A stretch of 64,000 nucleotides of DNA from Amorphophallus konjac (taxonomy: Eukaryota > Streptophyta > Magnoliopsida > Alismatales > Araceae). The stretch covers positions 347,422,243-347,486,242 of the forward strand of contig CM040121.1 in the NCBI GenBank assembly GCA_022559845.1, written 5' to 3'. This document shows positions 12,241 to 23,454 of the stretch, piece by piece (position 1 is the first letter of the stretch; the number at the start of each line of letters is the position of its first letter). The notes beneath the pieces are model-generated. The model worked only from the letters and a program-made list of their open reading frames with translations. It was not told the origin of the DNA and ran no database searches. The position numbers and the translations under genes were made by a program.

Positions 12241-13142
12241 TATATGCACATATACAACCTGATAAGGGCATTAACAATAGCAAATAAATCAGTAAAAATT
12301 ACGCTACTTAAAGGACTCTGAATGCCCAATATTAATCACGATAAAAGAGGTGGGAGGGGTAATAATAAATAAATAATAAGAATAAGAATAATCATGAATA
12401 AAAGAAGAGAAATCATGCCGACCGAAGGCACGAGTAAACATTAAACCTCAGAGCGGAAGTCCCAGAAGATACGACTAAGAAAGCCCCAGATAAAAGACGT
12501 TAATGTCCACACTGCAGCCCTCTCTCTCTTCGGGACTCGGGGCAAAAAGGGAATAACAACGTTGCCCTTTCAGGTCGGGCCCGAGTCTTGGGAATTACTC
12601 CGTATGGCCAGGCTTTGACCTAACTTCGGGCCGACATCTTAATCGGACCGGATTTGTTTCCTCGTTCCGGACACCTTCCGAATCCTCATTAAAATTGCCG
12701 CATGTTCGGCAGACATTTGAAGGGATCCACTTCGGTTTTCCCATGGTGACGCTGCCACTGACTGGCGTCCGAATACGAATGGTCTACGGATGGCCGACAC
12801 GGCCGACAATTTATGATCTTGATAAAACCTTCAGTGTGATCTACCCGTATCTCTCTCGCATAATTAGTATTACTTTTTTCGGCCGCGGGGCCCCTAATTT
12901 CGGCAATTAATCAAGGGTATTCCCTCGTATGGGGGATGTAAATGACGTCGTGACCTTTATGGCGCGACGGGATTCGGTCCCGACACGAACCACACAATCG
13001 TCTGACGAAGTCAGATTCGAGCGCACCATGGGCTCTTCGGAGCCCGAATAAATCGTCACTTCGGTGACTGGCACGCCCACGCACTTAATAAACCAACGAT
13101 CGCGCCGAGATAATTGTTAAACGAAAAGTGCGTCCACAACTC

Positions 13143-13160
13143 TGGCATGCCCGGTGGGAC
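13143..13160 (+). other. Element B primer-binding site
   Basis: TGGCATGCCCGGTGGGAC begins four bases after the LTR end. It has the TGG start and layout of a primer site. I cannot assign the tRNA with certainty. Confidence 0.75.
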
Positions 13161-13240
13161 CGATCCACCCTTCATCTCTTTGCCGAAACTAGGGGTCCCG
13201 CGGCCCCCATCTTGTAATACTGATCGTGCTACTTTCTTAA

Positions 13241-15132
13241 ATGCAGAAAAGAAGAGGAAGCAACAGCATGGAGCCGATAATGGCTGTTGTCTGCAGCCCT
13301 GAGGTTGTGGAGAATCACGTGCGGGGTGGCTACCTGGCGGTACCCCTCGCTTTCGGGAGTTTCCCTCCCACTGTGGGCTTCCCCAACTTCTTGGGGGTGG
13401 CCTTCGCCGAGATCCTCGACGTGGAGACACCCGAGGACGCCCAGATCAACGCCCCCGCCCCGGGGGCCACTGAAGCTGCTGCCGGCCAAAGTATGGCCAA
13501 GAACAATACCAGCGTCCCGACGACGATGCTGAGCTGCAACGTGCACCACGTGCACCAAACTATCGGCCCATCCCACCACGGGTCGGCATCCCACCGAAGG
13601 AGGCTTCGGAGGAGCAGCACTGGCGCCGGCTCAGCGCGTCACATGTCCAACTCCGGAAAGTCCATGACGGTTGGGGCCCTCCAAGTCCGCCTGGACGGGC
13701 AGAGGTCCCAGGTGACGCCAGACCGCGTCGTCCCGACCGTCCCAGTCCGCAACTCCTTCCAAGGGCTGGAGAAACTGAAAGGGAAGGTGACACCCGCTGT
13801 TGTGGCCACCCCACCAAAGATTGCACCGGCTCACCGGCTGGCCAAACTGAAGCAAGCCTGGGTACCCAAGGAGGCCCAGCCCACTGCACCCGCCCAGGCA
13901 GGGCCCAGCACTTTCCACCCGAGGAGGGCCCGAAGAGATGACAGGGTCGAGGTGATGACCCCAACTCTTCAACCAGCACCCGTCATCCCGGTGCCTCCTG
14001 AGAATGCTCACCGCCGTCGCCGGGGGCACCGACACAATGCCGCCCGCCCGGCACTCAGGGCCTACTCTCCCCCTGCTGCTGTCATCGACGCGCAACCACA
14101 GGCCGCTCTCCCTGACCAGGAGTGGGAAGGGATCGAGCAGGCCATGAGGAACTATCTCCGAGGCCCGGGTAGCACCCCCGCTGGCCGCCAGAGACTACTG
14201 GGGGCAATGACCTCCGCCTTCCAAGAAGAAAGGGGGGAACCTGCACCTAGTATGGAGTCGAGGACCCACCCGGAGGAGCCGCGCCAGTCCCCTGCACGGG
14301 AGGAAGCGCCGCCCCGACGGTCGGTTTTTGACAGGCTGACATTCCCAGGAGGACCGTCCCGGAGGGCGTCAAGAAGAAACAAGAATAAGAAATGGCAGAC
14401 ATTCACCTGCAATATGGCAGGAGTCCATGGTCGGTATGGGGCCTTACCCACCGACCCGGAAGAATTGGCCAGAATAGCTGCCAGGCCGAGACCCCTTACC
14501 AGAAGAAGGAGAGCGGCCGACGGCGCGACACCCACGGGACCCGAAGGAGCTCTACCTGAGGAACCCCTCACGGCCCTCACGGCCAATGTAGTCACCACCG
14601 GCGACACGAGTGGCGGACCCTCGACATCATCCGAGGACGCCCCGACCAAAGAGACGGGGGGCATGCCCAGTCTCCCCACAGCTGACCCAGCAATACTGCT
14701 CATGATGCAACGATTCCAGCAGGAAATCGAATCACTTAAAAAGCAGTTGAATGAGCGAAACACACCACCCCCAATGTCCTGGCAGACCGAGGCCATACCC
14801 GAGGTACCCAGAAACAGGGGGCAGTCTTCCGAGGCAGCTCTTCCGGCAACCCTCGATCCCCTCGGGGGCACGCCCCCGCAGCAAGCACATTGCACAGCGG
14901 TGACCCCGCCACAGGCTCCGCTTTCACAAGGGTCCCCCATGGCCCCCCGAGCGACCGTGGTAGTCACCCCGAGCGCACAGCCCGCTCATTTCTACCCGAG
15001 CCCGGTCGACCCGGCGGCAGTCAGCCGGTTGATGCTTGAGCAGATGATAGACATGAAGTTGGCCGAAAGGGGCGATGGGGATCAGACGCCTTTCGATGTC
15101 TACGAGTACCCTACCCGGCTCAATATGCTGCC
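13241..15132 (+). pseudogene. Element B gag, N-terminal part
   Basis: An open frame from ATG 13241 (a second Met lies nine codons on), rich in Pro, Ala and Arg. Near 14685-14760 a short helix-forming segment (MMQRFQQEIESLKKQL) precedes a Pro-rich region. The frame leads straight into the capsid domain, but the reading frame changes at about 15131, where one base appears to be missing; a -1 ribosomal shift would give the same join. After that the original frame closes at 15223 without family similarity. An alternative reading is a separate ORF1 as in Ogre elements, but the smooth join argues for one gag. Confidence 0.8.
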
Positions 15133-16512
15133 AGGAAGTTGCCGGCTGGCGTCACCAAGCCGCCGAAATTTGAAAAGTTCAATGGGCAAGGATCTCCCAG
15201 AGAGCATATTGCCTATTACGTGAACGTCATGGGAGACCTGGCTGCTGATGAGGCCTACCTCCTGAAGTTCTTCGGTTCAACACTCACCGGGCTTGCCTTT
15301 GAATGGTACTCCGGCTTGTCGCCCGGGTCGGTGGCCGATTGGCCCGACATGCAGAAGAAGTTCAAGGAAAGATTCTACGTGGCCGAGAGAGAAATTACTA
15401 TGACTGAACTCTACGCCACAAGACAGAAGAATGATGAGTCGGCCCTCGACTACATCAAAAGATGGAGGAACCTTAGTATGAGGTGCAAACGCCCCCCGCA
15501 TCAGGAGGACGCAGTTCAGATCTGCAAGCAAAACTTAAAGAAAGAAATCCTAGAAAGAATGATCGGCACTGAGGTCAAGACATTTGACCGTCTGAACAAT
15601 GTGGTAGCGGAGATCGAGGCATTCTTGGCCCGATACTCCTCCACCCCAGCCATGTCAAGCCAGAGGGCCAGGCAGGCAGAGAAGAAGCCGGCTCCCCCGG
15701 AGGTGCATGCACTAGACTTCCAGGCTTTTGAAAAGCAGAAGGAGAAAGCCAAGGGAGCGGCTAACCCTCCGCCGCCCAGAACCACAGAGCGGCGGGAAGG
15801 CCCCTCGCTAAGGGAGAAGATGAGAAACAAGCTATATTCCTTCTCTCGAGACAAATCCAAGCTCCTGTTTGAGTGGGCAACTAGCTACAATAAGATCACA
15901 CTGCCCGAGCCGAAAAGGCCAGGCGACTTGAAGAAGAAGGATGACCCGCGCTTCTGCATGTACCATCGGGTGCTCAGGCATACCATTGAAGACTGCTACG
16001 TCTTCAAGGATGTTATTGAGTCCTTGATCAGGGATGGGGAGCTCGACATGGGGGAGCATAAAGTGGACCCCCCGCAGCCACACGAGCTGCCCAGCATAGC
16101 CTCCTCCGTCAATATGATCTCATTATATCAGGAGTTGCCAGAAGAATGGGCGGAAGCCTATGCCCGTGCCACTTATGAGACCTTCATCATGGCCCCAGCT
16201 CAAGACCAAGAAGGGTGGCAGACTATACCCAGAAGAACTAGAAAGGCACGCGCCTCTCGACCTACCCCAGGAATTCACTCAAGGATAGCAGCACCCCTGC
16301 CTGCACCGCCCCCGGCAAACCCGGTTTGCCACGACACGGCCCCTCAGCTGGTCATGAGGCGGCCCACTCACAACAAGAAGAGCTCTGCCCCGTTGCGGAT
16401 GTACAAGAAGACTAGCCCCGCGATTGAAAGACTCCAGGCTATTATTGATGGGCTTGAAGATTATGAGCAGCCCAAAATCCAGCCCGTCGAGCTAAAACAA
16501 TATGTTCCCTAG
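15133..16512 (+). pseudogene. Element B gag: capsid and zinc-knuckle-like module
   Basis: Contains the plant gag capsid domain (PPKFEKFNG... FEWYSGL... FKERFYV... ALDYIKRWRNL), then a conserved LREKMRNKLYSFSRD block and a zinc-binding motif C-X2-H-X4-H-X4-C at about 15955-15996 (CMYHRVLRHTIEDC), the Tat form of the nucleocapsid knuckle. It ends at a TAG (16510-16512); the same frame continues into pol with two more TAG codons. The upstream join is frameshifted near 15131. Confidence 0.88.
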
Positions 16513-17496
16513 GAGGAGTTCGAGTCACTCGAGCTGGCTCCAGGAACAGAAGCTGACGCAGATAAAGAGCCTCCCCTGTGGGGTGAACCTATTCGGGAGC
16601 AGCCATCCGCCGCGGCGGGCAAGAAGAAGAAGAAGAGAAGACCCAAGGGCAAGAATAAAAAGGAGGTCGTCTTCGCCTGCAACACTCTCTCGGCGTTGTT
16701 CGACACCTCTCTCTCCCTGGAAGAGAAAGAAGAAGAGCCACCCCGTGAGCCGGCAGAGGTGAGTCAAGCTGAGGCATCCACCTCCTAGCACGCCACCAGG
16801 TCAGGGAGGAAATGGGGGCGCTCTCCTCAGGGCAGCCTCAACATCATGCTCAGGGGGAAACAACCATACCAGGTTCCCGAGCCCGAGGTCCGAGGCGCCG
16901 AGATCCCTCCTCCATCAGGCCTCTATCCCGGAGGCACCAAGAGTCAAAGCGCCCCGTCATTCGCCGAGTTCCTGTCCGCTCGAGCAGGAAGGCGGGTGCA
17001 CCCCCAGGGGTCCGCTGCGACCAGTAAAGCAAGCATTCCTCAAGCTCTACCGGCTACAGTTCCTGCCCAGCCAGAAGAAGAATTCAACGGCATCCCAAAC
17101 CTCGCCGAGTTCGTGCGAGAAACAGAAGAAGCCCAGCAGGCCCCGCTGGCTCAACAGGCCGCATCAGAGCTCAAAAAACAGGCATCCCCAGGGCTGGCAC
17201 CCCAATCCCAGGATGAGGGCAGACGCAGCAAGCCCGAAGAGATGAAGCTGCTCAAGGTGCGAGCAACCGAGCGAATAGTCAGACACCTCAAGAAAATCCC
17301 GACCCGGTTCACGGTGTGGGAGATGCTGTCCTTGAATGAAGAAACACGGCAAGCCATCATCGCCGCACTCCAGACGCCAGCACACCTTGAAGCCTGTTTG
17401 GCAGAACTATCACCTGAAGTAGCGGTGGCTTTCACAGAAGATGATATGCTCCTACCGACTTGCAGCCATAACAGGCCCCTCTACATGAAAGGGTAG
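16513..17496 (+). pseudogene. Element B gag-to-protease linker with amber codons
   Basis: This is the same frame as gag and pol, but TAG codons occur at 16510-16512, 16786-16788 and 17494-17496. In between are a Lys-rich segment (KKKKKRRPKGKNKK) and a 216-codon open part from 16846 with helical, charged sequence of unknown function. The 5.4 kb pol frame downstream has no stop at all. A good 5' splice-site match (GAG|GTGAGTCA) lies at 16759. The stops could be simple CAG-to-TAG damage, or the region could be bypassed by splicing or readthrough, as described for Ogre-type elements. Confidence 0.7.
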
Positions 17497-20400
17497 CTAA
17501 ACGGCCAGCCTATCAACAGGGTCTTGATCGACTCGGGGGCAGCAGTGAATATACTCCCGTACCGGGTATACCAGAAGCACTACTTTGACGTACACCTGGT
17601 CGAAGTTAAAAATGTCAAGATTGTCGGCTTTAACCAGAAATGTGAGGTTCCCATGGGGGTCACAGAGTTCAACGTGACCTTCGACGACTTCACCTCCAAA
17701 GTCCAGTTCCACGTCATCAACTCCAACACTTCCTACAAGGCGTTGCTTGGCCGGTCTTGGCTACGCCAGAATAGAGTGGTGCCCTCCACCCTGCATCAAT
17801 GCATTAAATACTCCTGTGAGGGGAAGGAAGTCAGGATCTTCGCCGACCTCCACCCGTTCGAGGTGTTTGAGTGTCACTTGTCAGATGCTAATCTGTACTC
17901 GGAAGAGGCGAAGCAAGCTCCTCAAGCTGCCCGAGACAAGGGAAAGAAGAAAATGGGATCGGGAGGCTGGTTTCCTCCGCCGCCCCCAGGCTATGTGGCT
18001 CCCCCACATGTACCATTTATTGCACAAGAGGAAGGGGTATTTAGGGCAGCCCCTCTCCCCATCTACCCCACACCGGGGGCACCCTGCCTCGAAGACCTGC
18101 TAGAAGATGTCAGGGTCCCGCCAGGGATCGTCAAGCCGATAGCGGAAATTGAATGCCAAGCGGCTGAACAACTGAGAACCTTCGAAGTACCTAACCCCGA
18201 AGGGCTCCCCACTATCTTTTATGTTGCCGGGGAGAAGCCAGTCAGGGAGGACGATGACTGCCGGTTCCCTGACGAGTTGCACGACCTGCACGTCCCCATT
18301 ACGGGACTTCCTCACATGACTGACCGGGCAGCCAGAATGGTCAGAAAGCAGAAGATCCCTCCTTACCAGCCCTCCAGCCGGAAGAAAATGTTTGAAAGAA
18401 TGTGGAACCCGCCAAACCTGGATCGACGGTTGCTGAAAATCACCAAGCACCCCGGTCTGGGCTTTTCACTAGAAGATTACTACGAGGCTGATGTCATATC
18501 GGTCTCAACATGGCCCGGCGACGATCCCGCAGAAGCTGCAGATTCGCGGGAAACCCACCAAGACGCATGTCCCGGGGCCCCGGCCGAAGAGGCACAAGAC
18601 GAAGAAATATTCCTGTGGAAGCCTCCCGGCCGCCGCTGTATGGAGAAGACCCCCTCCTTCTCTGAAGTGTCGACCTCGAGAGGGCACACCGGCGAGGCAC
18701 CTCCACCCCGGTCGGCTGGCGAAACAAGGAGCAGAAGCATGGGCCAGGCTCCGAAATCCCCTCGATACGACCCCGTCATGTACGCCTTGTACCACAGGCA
18801 GCAACGGGAGATCGAGACACTAAAAGTACGATTGGCTGAGTTGACATCGCTAGTCGCTGACCTGATCCGGGGATCTCTTTCCCCGCAGCGTGGCCGCGTG
18901 CCTCGGCCCCGGGGCACCAGTCCCAACACTCCCGCCTTGTCAAGGCGGGAGATGAGAGACATGGCAAGTTTGCTGACCGAGCGGCCAACCAGGCAAGGGC
19001 TAACACTCCAAGAGAAACTGCAGAAGCCCTACTCCTTCCCGAGAGAGAAGACCCGGGGCATCTTCGACTGGGACTGCCACTACGGCAAGGTCTCCCTCCC
19101 ACGGTCCAAGAGGCCACAAGACACCAGAAGGAGTGGGGACCCACTATTTTGCCCTTACCACCAGATGCTGGGTCACGTCATTGAAGACTGCTATGTCTTC
19201 AAAGACATTGCTCAAAGCCTCATTGACAGGGATGAGCTCAGAATGGGGGACTACGTGGTAGCCCCGCCACGCCCCCATGTGGCGGATAGCCCCAGGGCAG
19301 GAGCCTACGCGGTGTCCATCCAATGCCAGGTGCCTGAAGATGCGATTACCCCGACCCCCGCAGGAGCGGTCTATGATGAATACACAGAAGAGCCTGAGAT
19401 GGACCTATGCCCCTCTGAGCCAGCGGACCTCGCACACCCGGCGGCCACGGCCCAGGAGGAGAGCGAGGTGAATGCAGCCTCCATGCCCAGTCATGATGAA
19501 CAAGAAGAGGGAGATGGCATTCTCGAACCCGAGGACAATGAAGACCAAGACTTCGTCGATTTGTCGCCAGCCCCGCCGGAAATTGAAAATGGCGGCCAGG
19601 CCACAGTCGACGAATTGGTTGAAATCAACCTTGGCACAGAAGACAATCCCAGGCCGACTTTTCTGAGTGCTCTCATGCCTCTACAGGAGAGAGAACAATA
19701 CACAAAGTTGCTGCAAGAATTCCGGGATTGCTTTGCCTGGAACTATAAAGAAATGCCCGGACTTAGCCCCGAGGTGACTCAACACATCCTGTCCATTGAT
19801 CCCAAAGTGGAACCAGTGAAGCAACCTCCCCGGCGCATGAGGCCGGAGCTAACCAGCCAGATCTGCAAAGAGGTCGACAAGCTCATAAACGTCGGCTTCG
19901 TGGCGGAAAATCAATACACCACATGGCTGGCCAATATTGTACCGGTGAAAAAGAAGAATGGACAGATCAGGATTTGCGTGGACTTCCGCGACCTGAATAG
20001 AGCCTGCCCGAAAGATGACTTCCCGGTGCCTATCACCGAGGTGATGATTGATGCAACCACTGGCCACGAGGCCCTGTCCTTCATGGATGGGTCGTCCGGC
20101 TATAACCAAATTTGGATAGCCGATCACGACCGGGTCCACACAGCTTTCCGGTCACCCAAAGGGATATTTCACTACAAGAGGATGCCCTTCGGCCTCAAGA
20201 ATGCCGGTGCCACATACCAGCGGGCGATGACCAAGATCTTCGACGAGCTGCTGTACGGCAAGGTCGAGTGCTACATTGATGATCTGGTCGTCAAGACGAA
20301 GAAAAGAGACGAGCACCTGAGTGACCTCAGGGTCGTCTTCCAAAGACTCCGGCAGTACGGGCTGAGGATGAATCCCATGAAGTGTGCCTTTGGCGTGTCC

Positions 20401-22965
20401 AGCGGGAAATTCCTCGGCTTTATTGTCCGGCACAGAGGGATCGAGATCGACCCCTTGAAGATAAAGGCCATCCAGGAGCTGCCTCCTCCCAAGAGTCTGG
20501 GAGAGCTGAGGTCCCTGCAGGGGCGTTTAGCTTACATCCGCAGGTTCATCTCCAACCTGTCAGGGCGCTGCCAACCCTTCCACAGACTGATGATGAAGAA
20601 TACACCCTTCAGCTGGGGTCACGAGTGCCAGCACGCGTTCGACCAGCTAAAGGAGTACCTGAAGACCCCACCTGTCCTGGGGGCACCTGTCAAAGGTAGA
20701 CCGCTTATTCTCTACATAGCGGCCACCGAATACTCACTGGGGGCAATGCTCGCCCAGAACAATGACGAGGGAAAAGAGCAGGCTCTTTACTATCTCAGTC
20801 GAAGGTTGGTGGGCGCAGAGGCTAAGTACACCCCGATTGAGAAAATCTGCCTTGCCTTGGTCTTCGCGGTCAAGAAGATGAGGCACTATATGCTGTCCCA
20901 TGAAGTCAGCTTGATATCCAGGGCCGACCCCATTAAGCACATCCTTTTTCAGCCCGTCCCAAAGGGGCGCCTTGGCAAGTGGGCCGTGCTGCTCATGGAG
21001 TTCGACATCACCTACGTGCCACAGAAGGCCGTCAAGGGACAAGCCGTCGCGGATTTCTTCGCGGCACACCCTGTGCCCGAAGACTCCCCTCTGGCCACCG
21101 AACTACCAGAAGATGAAACACTAGAGGTAAACCAAGTACAGCAAGCCATCTGGCAGTTATACTTCGACGGGGCCTCGAGAACAGAAGCGACCCCGTCCGG
21201 GCGCGCCAAGGTACGAGCCGGAGCAGGCATCGTCCTCAGGTCACCAGACGGAGAAGTGATGCACACTTCCTGCTGCATTAGCAAACCCTGCACCAATAAT
21301 GAAGCAGAGTATGAAGCTCTGATCATCGGCCTCCAGGTCGCCCTCCAAATGGAGATCAAAATGCTCCAGGTATTTGGCGACTCGCTACTGGTCGTCAAGC
21401 AGGTACAGGGGCAGTTTGATGTCCGGAAACCCGAGCTGCTCCCTTACCACGCTAGGGCAAAAGGGCTCATGGAGCGATTCTACCTCCTCGAGATAGGCCA
21501 TGTCGCCCGAGGGGAGAACGCCCAGGCCGACGCCTTGGCAAAGTTGGCAAGCTCACTGGCAGTGCCTCCGGATGGATCTCTCAGCATCCAAGTAATAAAC
21601 CAACGCCAGATGCCCAGCATGATAGAAGGGGAATCAGAAGAAGAGGACCTAGAGGTCACTACAGTGGAAGCCGTCAGCCTACCCGACTGGAGAGGCCCCC
21701 TGATGCAGTGGTTCAAACACCAGCGGTTGCCTGACCGAAGAGAAGAAAAGATCAAGCTAGTCAGAACCAAGGACTCTTATGAGCTCCGAAGCGGAATATT
21801 ATTCCGAATTGTGGCAGATGCCAGACGGAAGCTGCTCCTCCGATGTTTGTCCACTGAAGAAGCTTGGAGGGTCATGAAGGAGGTCCATGCCGGGACGGCG
21901 GGTGCACACCAGGCGGGACCGAAAATGAAGATTGAAATCAAGAAACTTGGCTACTATTGGCCTGCAATGTTCGACGACTGCTGCAAATATGCTAAGTCAT
22001 GCCAGAGATGTCAGGAGCATGCCACCATTCCCAGAAGACCTCCTGCACCATTGCACCCAACAGCGCCCAGTTGGCCGTTCGCCCAATGGGGAACGGACGT
22101 CGTGGGCCCCTTGCCCGCATCTTCCACAGGCTGCAAATACATTCTGGCGGCGACCGACTACTTCTCCCGCTGGGCCGAGGCCGTTGCCTTACGGGAGGTC
22201 ACCGGAGAAATCGTGGCCAGGTTTGTCCTCCGCAATATCATATTCCGGTTCGGCGTGCCCGACCGAATTGTGTCAGACAACGGCAGCCACTTCCGTAACC
22301 AGAAGGTCTACCGACTAGCAGAAAAATACAAAATTGATTGGAGGACCTCAACTCCTTACAATCCACAAGCCAATGGGCTGGCCGAAGCTTTCAATAAGAC
22401 ACTCTGCACCCTCTTGGCCAAGACTGTCAGCTCTAACAAGAAGGACTGGGAAGAGAGGATGTACGAGGCGCTATGGGCATACCGAACTGTATACAAGACT
22501 CCAACGGGTTGCTCGCCCTTTTCTCTCGTATACGGTTCGGAGGCAATCGTCCCCGTCGAACTGGAGATACCTTCCCTCCGGGTCGCCATTCAGCATGGGC
22601 TTGTCCTTGAAGGGCAGACCAATGTCGAGCGAAGACTCGACGAACTCTCCAGCCTGGAAGGAAAGCGGCTTCAAGCCCAACAGAACATTCAGGTCTACCA
22701 GGCCCGGATTGCACGCGCCTTTGACAAGCTTGTCAAGGAGCGCGAATTCAAAAAGGCTGACCTTGTTATGGTCAAGAGAAGAGACCTCATGGCTGCCAAT
22801 CTTAAGGGCAAGTTAAATGAGAACTGGCTCGGACCTTACGTAGTCCAAAAAGTCTACGAAGGTGGTGCCTATGTGATTGTCAACCATCGCAGGGAAGTTC
22901 AGTTCCCGCCCCTTAATGGAAGGCACTTGAGGTTGTATCATGCTCCGGCGCCCCCATTCAATTAA
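17497..22965 (+). CDS. Element B pol polyprotein: PR, gag-like insert, RT, RNase H, second RNase H, integrase
   Basis: An uninterrupted frame of more than 1,810 codons (numbered here from ATG 17524). The protease motif LIDSGAAVNILP begins just before the ATG. Residues about 415-580 are a gag-like insert with a zinc-knuckle motif at 543-556. RT spans about 760-1060 with YIDD at 917-920. The retroviral RNase H follows to about 1180. A second, archaeal-type RNase H (YFDGAS... NNEAEYEAL... GDSLLVV) covers about 1210-1345 and is the mark of the Tat lineage. Integrase has an HHCC head at about 1455-1497 and D1525, D1585, E1621 (D-35-E spacing). No chromodomain is seen. All catalytic residues are present. 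Confidence 0.95.
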   Translation, partial: LNGQPINRVLIDSGAAVNILPYRVYQKHYFDVHLVEVKNVKIVGFNQKCEVPMGVTEFNVTFDDFTSKVQFHVINSNTSYKALLGRSWLRQNRVVPSTLHQCIKYSCEGKEVRIFADLHPFEVFECHLSDANLYSEEAKQAPQAARDKGKKKMGSGGWFPPPPPGYVAPPHVPFIAQEEGVFRAAPLPIYPTPGAPCLEDLLEDVRVPPGIVKPIAEIECQAAEQLRTFEVPNPEGLPTIFYVAGEKPVREDDDCRFPDELHDLHVPITGLPHMTDRAARMVRKQKIPPYQPSSRKKMFERMWNPPNLDRRLLKITKHPGLGFSLEDYYEADVISVSTWPGDDPAEAADSRETHQDACPGAPAEEAQDEEIFLWKPPGRRCMEKTPSFSEVSTSRGHTGEAPPPRSAGETRSRSMGQAPKSPRYDPVMYALYHRQQREIETLKVRLAELTSLVADLIRGSLSPQRGRVPRPRGTSPNTPALSRREMRDMASLLTERPTRQGLTLQEKLQKPYSFPREKTRGIFDWDCHYGKVSLPRSKRPQDTRRSGDPLFCPYHQMLGHVIEDCYVFKDIAQSLIDRDELRMGDYVVAPPRPHVADSPRAGAYAVSIQCQVPEDAITPTPAGAVYDEYTEEPEMDLCPSEPADLAHPAATAQEESEVNAASMPSHDEQEEGDGILEPEDNEDQDFVDLSPAPPEIENGGQATVDELVEINLGTEDNPRPTFLSALMPLQEREQYTKLLQEFRDCFAWNYKEMPGLSPEVTQHILSIDPKVEPVKQPPRRMRPELTSQICKEVDKLINVGFVAENQYTTWLANIVPVKKKNGQIRICVDFRDLNRACPKDDFPVPITEVMIDATTGHEALSFMDGSSGYNQIWIADHDRVHTAFRSPKGIFHYKRMPFGLKNAGATYQRAMTKIFDELLYGKVECYIDDLVVKTKKRDEHLSDLRVVFQRLRQYGLRMNPMKCAFGVSSGKFLGFIVRHRGIEIDPLKIKAIQELPPPKSLGELRSLQGRLAYIRRFISNLSGRCQPFHRLMMKNTPFSWGHECQHAFDQLKEYLKTPPVLGAPVKGRPLILYIAATEYSLGAMLAQNNDEGKEQALYYLSRRLVGAEAKYTPIEKICLALVFAVKKMRHYMLSHEVSLISRADPIKHILFQPVPKGRLGKWAVLLMEFDITYVPQKAVKGQAVADFFAAHPVPEDSPLATELPEDETLEVNQVQQAIWQLYFDGASRTEATPSGRAKVRAGAGIVLRSPDGEVMHTSCCISKPCTNNEAEYEALIIGLQVALQMEIKMLQVFGDSLLVVKQVQGQFDVRKPELLPYHARAKGLMERFYLLEIGHVARGENAQADALAKLASSLAVPPDGSLSIQVINQRQMPSMIEGESEEEDLEVTTVEAVSLPDWRGPLMQWFKHQRLPDRREEKIKLVRTKDSYELRSGILFRIVADARRKLLLRCLSTEEAWRVMKEVHAGTAGAHQAGPKMKIEIKKLGYYWPAMFDDCCKYAKSCQRCQEHATIPRRPPAPLHPTAPSWPFAQWGTDVVGPLPASSTGCKYILAATDYFSRWAEAVALREVTGEIVARFVLRNIIFRFGVPDRIVSDNGSHFRNQKVYRLAEKYKIDWRTSTPYNPQANGLAEAFNKTLCTLLAKTVSSNKKDWEERMYEALWAYRTVYKTPTGCSPFSLVYGSEAIVPVELEIPSLRVAIQHGLVLEGQTNVERRLDELSSLEGKRLQAQQNIQVYQARIARAFDKLVKEREFKKADLVMVKRRDLMAANLKGKLNENWLGPYVVQKVYEGGAYVIVNHRREVQFPPLNGRHLRLYHAPAPPFN
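18766..19275 (+). repeat. Gag-derived block duplicated inside pol of B
   Basis: Two pieces of gag recur between protease and RT in the same order but without the capsid domain between them. First is a helix segment (RQQREIETLKVRLAEL, near 18790) resembling gag's QRFQQEIESLKKQL (near 14706). Second is a module of about 90 residues (18997-19275) matching gag at 15800-16083, including CPYHQMLGHVIEDC against CMYHRVLRHTIEDC and the following CYVFKD. The frame is open throughout. Confidence 0.85.
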
Positions 22966-23038
22966 TAATATTACCCTCCGCCCGGTTTCGGGCGGGTTGT
23001 CTCGATTAATGGCCCAAATAAATTAACCACTATCCACG

Positions 23039-23350
23039 CTTTCAAAAAGGGGGCAAAAGAAGAAAAAAGGGAATAGAGAGAAGAAAAAAAAAGGAGAAAG
23101 AAGAAGAAGAGAAATAAAAAAAAGGAGAGAGAGCAAAAGAGGAGAAAAGAAGAAAAGAAGGAAAAAAAAGAGAGGAAAGAAAAGAGAAGGAAAAGAAGAG
23201 AGAAGAAAAGAGAAAGAAAGAAAAGAAGGGAAAAGAGAAAAAAAAGGGGGAAAGGAAAAAGAAGAAGAGAAAATAAAAGAGCAAAAGGAGAAAAAAAAAG
23301 AGAAGAAGAAAAAGAAAGGAAAAGAAAAGAGACGAAAAAAAAAACAAGGG
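23039..23350 (+). repeat. Polypurine (A/G) tract 1, about 310 bp
   Basis: Almost only A and G on the plus strand, without a fixed period. It lies just downstream of pol, beyond the 3' end of the minus-strand gene. A second tract of the same kind lies upstream of that gene's candidate promoter (31094-31440). Confidence 0.9.
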
Positions 23351-23454
23351 CAGAATAAAAGCAGAGAAGGAAAGGGGGGAACGCCCCCCATTTCCAGCCG
23401 CCGCCCCGCATCAGCGGGGGTACCAAAAATTGATTAAAAAAAAAGAGGGAAAGA

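Larger units (their letters stand above)
9605..13138 (+). repeat. Element B 5' LTR (3,534 bp)
   Basis: Starts TGTGGACACC and ends GCGTCCACA. It is very long for an LTR, and three arrays of a GC-rich 12-13 bp core (about 9780-10265, 11230-11425, 11900-12240) add much of the length. A TATA box at 10462 and AATAAA near 13047 fit promoter and polyadenylation roles. Several open stretches of up to about 295 codons cross the arrays on both strands; they are by-products of repeat composition, not genes. Confidence 0.95.

Noticed and set aside
13229..14967. Minus-strand open frames opposite gag of B
   Set aside because: GC-rich third-position bias of gag creates antisense open frames; they show no splice or domain support, unlike the 24140-29893 gene.
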